From Paragonimus heterotremus (taxonomy: Eukaryota; Platyhelminthes; Trematoda; Plagiorchiida; Troglotrematidae), in assembly GCA_013368495.1 (NCBI GenBank), contig LUCH01000048.1, positions 42,123 to 106,122 of the forward strand: a stretch of DNA of 64,000 nucleotides, in the 5' to 3' direction. The position numbers were made by a program, and so were the translations under genes. Shown here in pieces: positions 59,166 through 64,000 of this stretch. How positions within the stretch are numbered: the first letter of the stretch is position 1; each line of letters begins with the position of its first letter. The notes under the pieces were generated by a model. It did not search any database. It was not told the origin of the DNA and worked only from the letters and a program-made list of their open reading frames with translations.

Positions 59166-62100
59166 TTGCCAAAAAACAAATGTGATAAATGTACAATATC
59201 GATAAATAGAAAGTACTCGTTAAAGCTTGAGATGTTAATCACGGGCTCAAAAGAAGAGTATCTTGCCATACCAAAGGATGTGTTTGGAAAAAAACATTGT
59301 TTGATGTACACTACTGATTTATCAAAGCTGTTTTGGGTGTAAGGCATATTAATTATGCGGTCTGTCTATTTCGCTTTGGCTTCGAAAGTTTTAGAATGTG
59401 TGATATATCAGTTGCAACTGCTAACATTCATTTTATCTCCACGGTTGGTATTCGTCTGATTTACACTTACCAAATAGTTTTTGTGTTCAGTATTTGCTGA
59501 TTTATTTCCACTTGTGGGTTGTAGTAATAAGCATGTGAAAACCAGCTAAACCTGGTTCAGGTATTTGGAAATCCTAACTATAATTATGATGCCTTGCTTT
59601 CTTTGTCAGGTTGTGTGTATCAAAAACTAGTATGCTCTTGTCGATTCAAGATCATATTCTGTCTGCAAAAATACCCAAACGTAGTTCTTCTGAATCTAAC
59701 AATTTTGCAGCAAGGATTATTTCACTGGTCGGGAAGAAACGTTTGAAATGAGAGAGTTGCGATATAATTATCTTTCTGTTGCGGAGATTTATTTTGGTCG
59801 AATTCAGGATGTGACTGTATGTCATTCTTCACCATCATATACGTGTTACAGTTCACAAGCATTTAATCCAACTAATCTGGTTCATTGTCAAGTATTTCAT
59901 ACAAATTCTTGTTGAATCCACCAAACCCGGATTTATTTGTTCGAATCTCTCGTATTCTACTCAAGTCATCTGTATCGCTATTGTGTGCTTAATTATGCGC
60001 ATATTAAGAGATCAAGCTACCATCGCTGGATACTTGCGAAACCGACGCAGAACAACTGTCTGAGTACGAACTCAACAGTACTGTTGATGAATGCTTGTAA
60101 TGAGATGGATTAACAAGATTAGAGTCGAAGTTCTATATTAAATCATAATCTAGGGTAAAAAAAGTCAAACCGGCGAAATTTGCATACGGTTAAAGAATTG
60201 TAAAAGTTGGCAATATACCAATCATTCAGAGTGCTAACTCAAATCTACAGTCAGTACCGAAACACATACCGTGTTTGCATATTTGGTCTGTACATTTTTA
60301 AAAGAATTTTTATACAATATCTATAGGCGAAGGAGAATTGATGATAAGCCACTATTTATTCATAAAATACTTGTCATAAAGTTTCGGGATCTGACCTGAA
60401 ATCAGTCAGGAATTTACAGTGCTTGAGGCTAGTTGTATACACACTAAAAGCAGTGAATAAGTTCCAGCATTTGTTAGTTATTTGCGATTTGTTCATGTAC
60501 GACCGATTTCAATGGACACAATCAACCTTGGTTTGTCAGTTTGCACTGACAGAGATTACAACCGTTCACAACAGTAATTATAGTGGGACTAGAGTTCAAG
60601 CTGACAAGTCATTCGATCGGTAGAATGAACGGTCCTTGGTTCAATCCCTGTTTGACAAAATGAGCCGTAGAACGTCATCCTGTTGGCAGGTAGTTGGAGA
60701 TATTAAAGTTGATATTCTTCGGCTGTATTCTATTCTCTGGGAGGTCTACGTGTTAGGTACACGAATCCATCAAGATGAGTGTACGATTGTGGTATTAGTT
60801 GAGAATCTAGGAAAAGTGAACTTAGTTCATCAAGACAGCTTATTTATCTGAACTTTGTAAGCTGTCGTTTTTCCCTGTCCTCCCCAAACATGCTGGCTAA
60901 GATTGTAATGTTTGGTCTAAAGTGTAAAGTTAGCCTTAACCCCACAGTCAGATGACCTCGCTATAATTTTACTTTTTATGACTGGGGAATGCAGTACATC
61001 GATGACAATTTAGGCAACATGCACAGTAGGCTATTTGACATTACCGTGGCAGTAATTGAGCGTGCGATCATTAGAACAGTAGATTCCGTGCAGTTACCGG
61101 TAGGATGTCTGCAGGTTCACGCTTCGCCTGTAAGCTGGAGCATTTGCAAGAAAGCGCGTATATGCGCATTTGTTTGAAAGAACCTGCAAACACGAAAACT
61201 GCAATTATATTTTAAACCAAATTATAAAAACAACTGCCGTGTGATTATCCTTCCAAAAAGCCACTAACTAGGAATTCAGTGTTAGTCGTACGGATGTGAG
61301 TGAAGAAGTATTGTTATTTCAGCAAGACAATAAAACTAACCAAGTTGTAATCGGAAATGAAATTAGACCCTTACAGTAAAATACAGAAAGCATTTATCTC
61401 ACGAAATATGAGGGCATGTAGTGTCTGGTAGGTTAAATTGAGTATGTATCATCTATCTGACGGAAGTCCTGGTAATCACGAAAACCGTAAGCCGGAAAGG
61501 TTATTTAAGGTAGCAATGTGCCGCAGTCAGCGGCATGCTTACTTTCGTAAAATGTTGGGTTTTTCGACTTGCCCTTATTTGGTAAATCTTGTTTCACTTT
61601 TCTCCTTCCACATCAATGTTTCGGTGAGCAATGATCTAAACGACGGTACCTTTTGACCAGGCAAATGCGCCTGGAAATAGATGACATGTGTGTGTGTGTA
61701 AGAATGGCTTGAGTGAAAGAGGGATTCTGAGGTCGTATATCAGAATCCGGGTTCACTGTTTCGGAAAACTTTTCGACTATTTCGTATGAGAATGCAATAG
61801 AATGTCCTAGAATATGTGAAGTTAACTGTAAAATTTGGTAAATCATTCACAACAGACACGATAGAACGTATACAGATAAACTGTACAAACGATGCTCATA
61901 TGACAACGAAAAGTTATCTCAAACGTCATGGCCACTACGGTTTGGAGATAATTACGGTAAAGTTTGACGGCCGTTAAACTTCCTTAACAAAACCATCTGG
62001 CCTTCACTAAGCTAGTACATTAATATTGATTGATTCTGTACGAACTAATATCCAGTAAGAAGCAAACTTCATACAATTAACAATGTATTCAGCCAATGTC

Positions 62101-64000
62101 TAACATACATTTGACGGAAGCGTCGTGTTCCGCTGGAAAGATACAGTTAATGTGTCTTCTACCGAGGTGATCGGGCATGCCGATCATTACTTATAGGCGA
62201 AAATGGTTGAGTGTTCATATTTGATAGTTCAGTCGTGCCTAATGTGAGGTCAATGGCGCAGTAATCTACATGGCTGCCTCATGAAAGCTTGGCGGGAATT
62301 CTTGTATCGGTCGTGGCAAGGATATGCACTACTTACGAGTCTGGTGCTTCTTTTCGAAGAAGGGGGACTGGAAAGTGTATGGGAATACGATGGTTGCGAA
62401 CAATTGTGGGTGATGCTCAATGTGTGTGAGAATCAACATCAATAACTACTCATAAGAAATGCACAAACGTTTAAACTAGTGGTTTGTGCAGGTGAATGCT
62501 ACGAATTCCTAGAGACCATGACTTACAAATGTATCAGTGCATATATAATTTATCGGCATTTATGGTTACAGTGTCGGGCACTTTTCTTCCTACTTGGCCT
62601 GTAGAAAACAAGACGGAGGGTTTATTGATACCCGCAAGAATTAACTAAGTTATCTGGATCAAATGGGGTGATGAATTTTGTTTCCGCTAGCTGCATCATC
62701 AGTGTTTACAGCGAGTAATGTGAATGGTGTGCCAGTGACTAGCTAAAAATCTAGCTTCTTTTGCTGAAATATTAGTCCCATTTTATTTTTAGACTTCCAG
62801 AAAAGCGGGAAACTTCTTCTGACAACAATAAACATTCAGGATGCTTGCGGTATCAATACTGTTTAAATTTCCTCACCCCATTGTGCCTGAAGACTACTTC
62901 GTTGCTGTTGAATCTCAGTTCCTGCTATGCGATTTGTGCAAAAAATGACCAGTGAAGCAGTAACTAAACAAGAAGGTGTTGATGTGACTGACTGACATGT
63001 TCAAGTTGTTATGCATCGGCCAAATGGAGTTCCCTGAAGAGTTTGGAAAGTTTGAAGAGAAGCACTCAGTTATCAGCCTTCGACCCTTTGAAAATATGCG
63101 CTACGTCACTATCGAATACGTGTATGTCTATTAATTGCTGCAAACTTGGATAAATCCAACTGCATCTGCACATAACTTTCAGTAGTTAGTGGGCAAACCA
63201 TCTATGTACTTATCTCATAGTATTCGTCAATAGGATCGATTAACAGGCTGCATAGTTTCAGCACGTGCAGAACATACTAATCTGAAGAGATTGGCCGGTT
63301 TCTTCAGAAATGTGGGCCGAAAGCTTAAAATTATGAAGCCACCAGTCTGTCTGTCTTCAGCCCTGAGTAAATGTAGATGTGCTCATGCTTACTTATCCAT
63401 GTTTTGGCTTCTTTTTTATTCCCTAAACCATCTTGTATGAGCAAGGGATCAGAGCTTTTTACACAAACACGCAAGTGTGCACAAAATGCTTGGCGTGTGA
63501 GCAGGATGAGAATTATTTCACTTGTCTACTTAGATTGCAATAAGAGCAACAGTAGGCTATTATCTGTTTAAAAATGTACAATCTGAGTGCTAATGACGTA
63601 TATGTACCTATATGTGTGTTCACAGACATGGTTCAGTTAGCGATGTATACAGTAAGCTTGTTACTGTTCGGATTTATCACACTTTTGGTTGATGTGAATA
63701 AGGGAGGTATAGTTCTAGGTAGAATATGCATAAATATGCAGGTATGCATTTCAGCTCTTATAATTGAGCCCACATCATCTGTGTTTGAATGTTGTCCAGC
63801 TACCTTATTGTTGGGCAGGTGATCACAGGTAGACATGTAGATAACAAGCAAGCTAATGTATACCATGCAAAGTATTAAGCAACGCTTGACAAAATCACTT
63901 ATTTTGATATTGTATTGGTCTGTTGGTCGTATTGGTTGTTTTCCAAAATGATACGGAAAAGGCTTAGCTACTTTTGTCCAGTACTTTTACAAAACACTTG

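Larger units (their letters stand above)
51809..64000. other. No recognised gene; AT-rich, unassigned
   Basis: No exon could be tied to a known protein. There are short AT-microsatellite-like tracts (about 53488-53516 and 59140-59165), a 16-base tandem duplication (56174-56205) and a TG run near 61687-61700. One weak exon candidate at 59711-59816 is listed among the findings. Confidence 0.5.

Noticed and set aside
60590..60660. Possible tRNA gene (GGTTCAATCCC T-arm and a D-arm-like hairpin)
   Set aside because: There is no room for an anticodon arm between the two arms and no acceptor stem, so it is not a tRNA.
1..64000. Prokaryotic features (operons, ribosome sites, CRISPR array, prophage)
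   Set aside because: No regularly spaced repeats, no tandem long frames, and clear spliceosomal introns, so these categories do not apply.

Overview
The window is eukaryotic nuclear DNA, most likely from a parasitic flatworm (probably a trematode; this is inferred). Exons are short (85 to 273 bases) with GT-AG or GC-AG borders and are separated by introns of up to 11.8 kb. Most open frames are chance frames, and the recognisable foreign DNA is retrotransposon debris. The debris is a Ty3/gypsy element and the 3' tail of a LINE whose ending resembles tails I know from flatworm LINEs. Nothing points to bacterial, plasmid or phage DNA.

Bases 1 to 26,134 hold the 3' part of one plus-strand gene, a P5A-type ATPase of the endoplasmic reticulum (ATP13A1/Spf1 family). 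Six exons (1190-1462, 2908-3104, 3661-3803, 5769-5853, 17686-17847, 26027-26134) join in one frame with matching phases. They give 321 residues plus a stop, covering the end of the P domain, the following insert and membrane helices M5 to M10. The N-terminal part, including the phosphorylated aspartate, lies left of the window. One intron appears to use a GC donor.

The introns carry most of the other content. The 11.8-kb intron has two long near-perfect hairpins (6230-6333 and 6891-6969), a GC-richer block of unknown origin (about 7010-9420) and a decayed antisense Ty3/gypsy element (about 13330-17110) with gag, protease, reverse transcriptase, RNase H and integrase remnants. The last intron holds a 920-bp foldback element (24446-25365).

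From 26.1 kb to the end I recognise no host gene. This 38-kb stretch holds a minus-strand LINE tail (38820-39275), two copies of a 528-bp repeat (40317-40844 and 51281-51808) and three diverged copies of a tRNA-related SINE-like repeat (about 38060, 43090 and 44060). It also has a few weak exon candidates. In sampled lines the plus strand is T-rich across the ATPase gene and A-rich around 36-46 kb, which may mean an unseen minus-strand gene there. I found no convincing new biological system. The most useful leads are the GC-AG intron, the structured introns and the repeat families.
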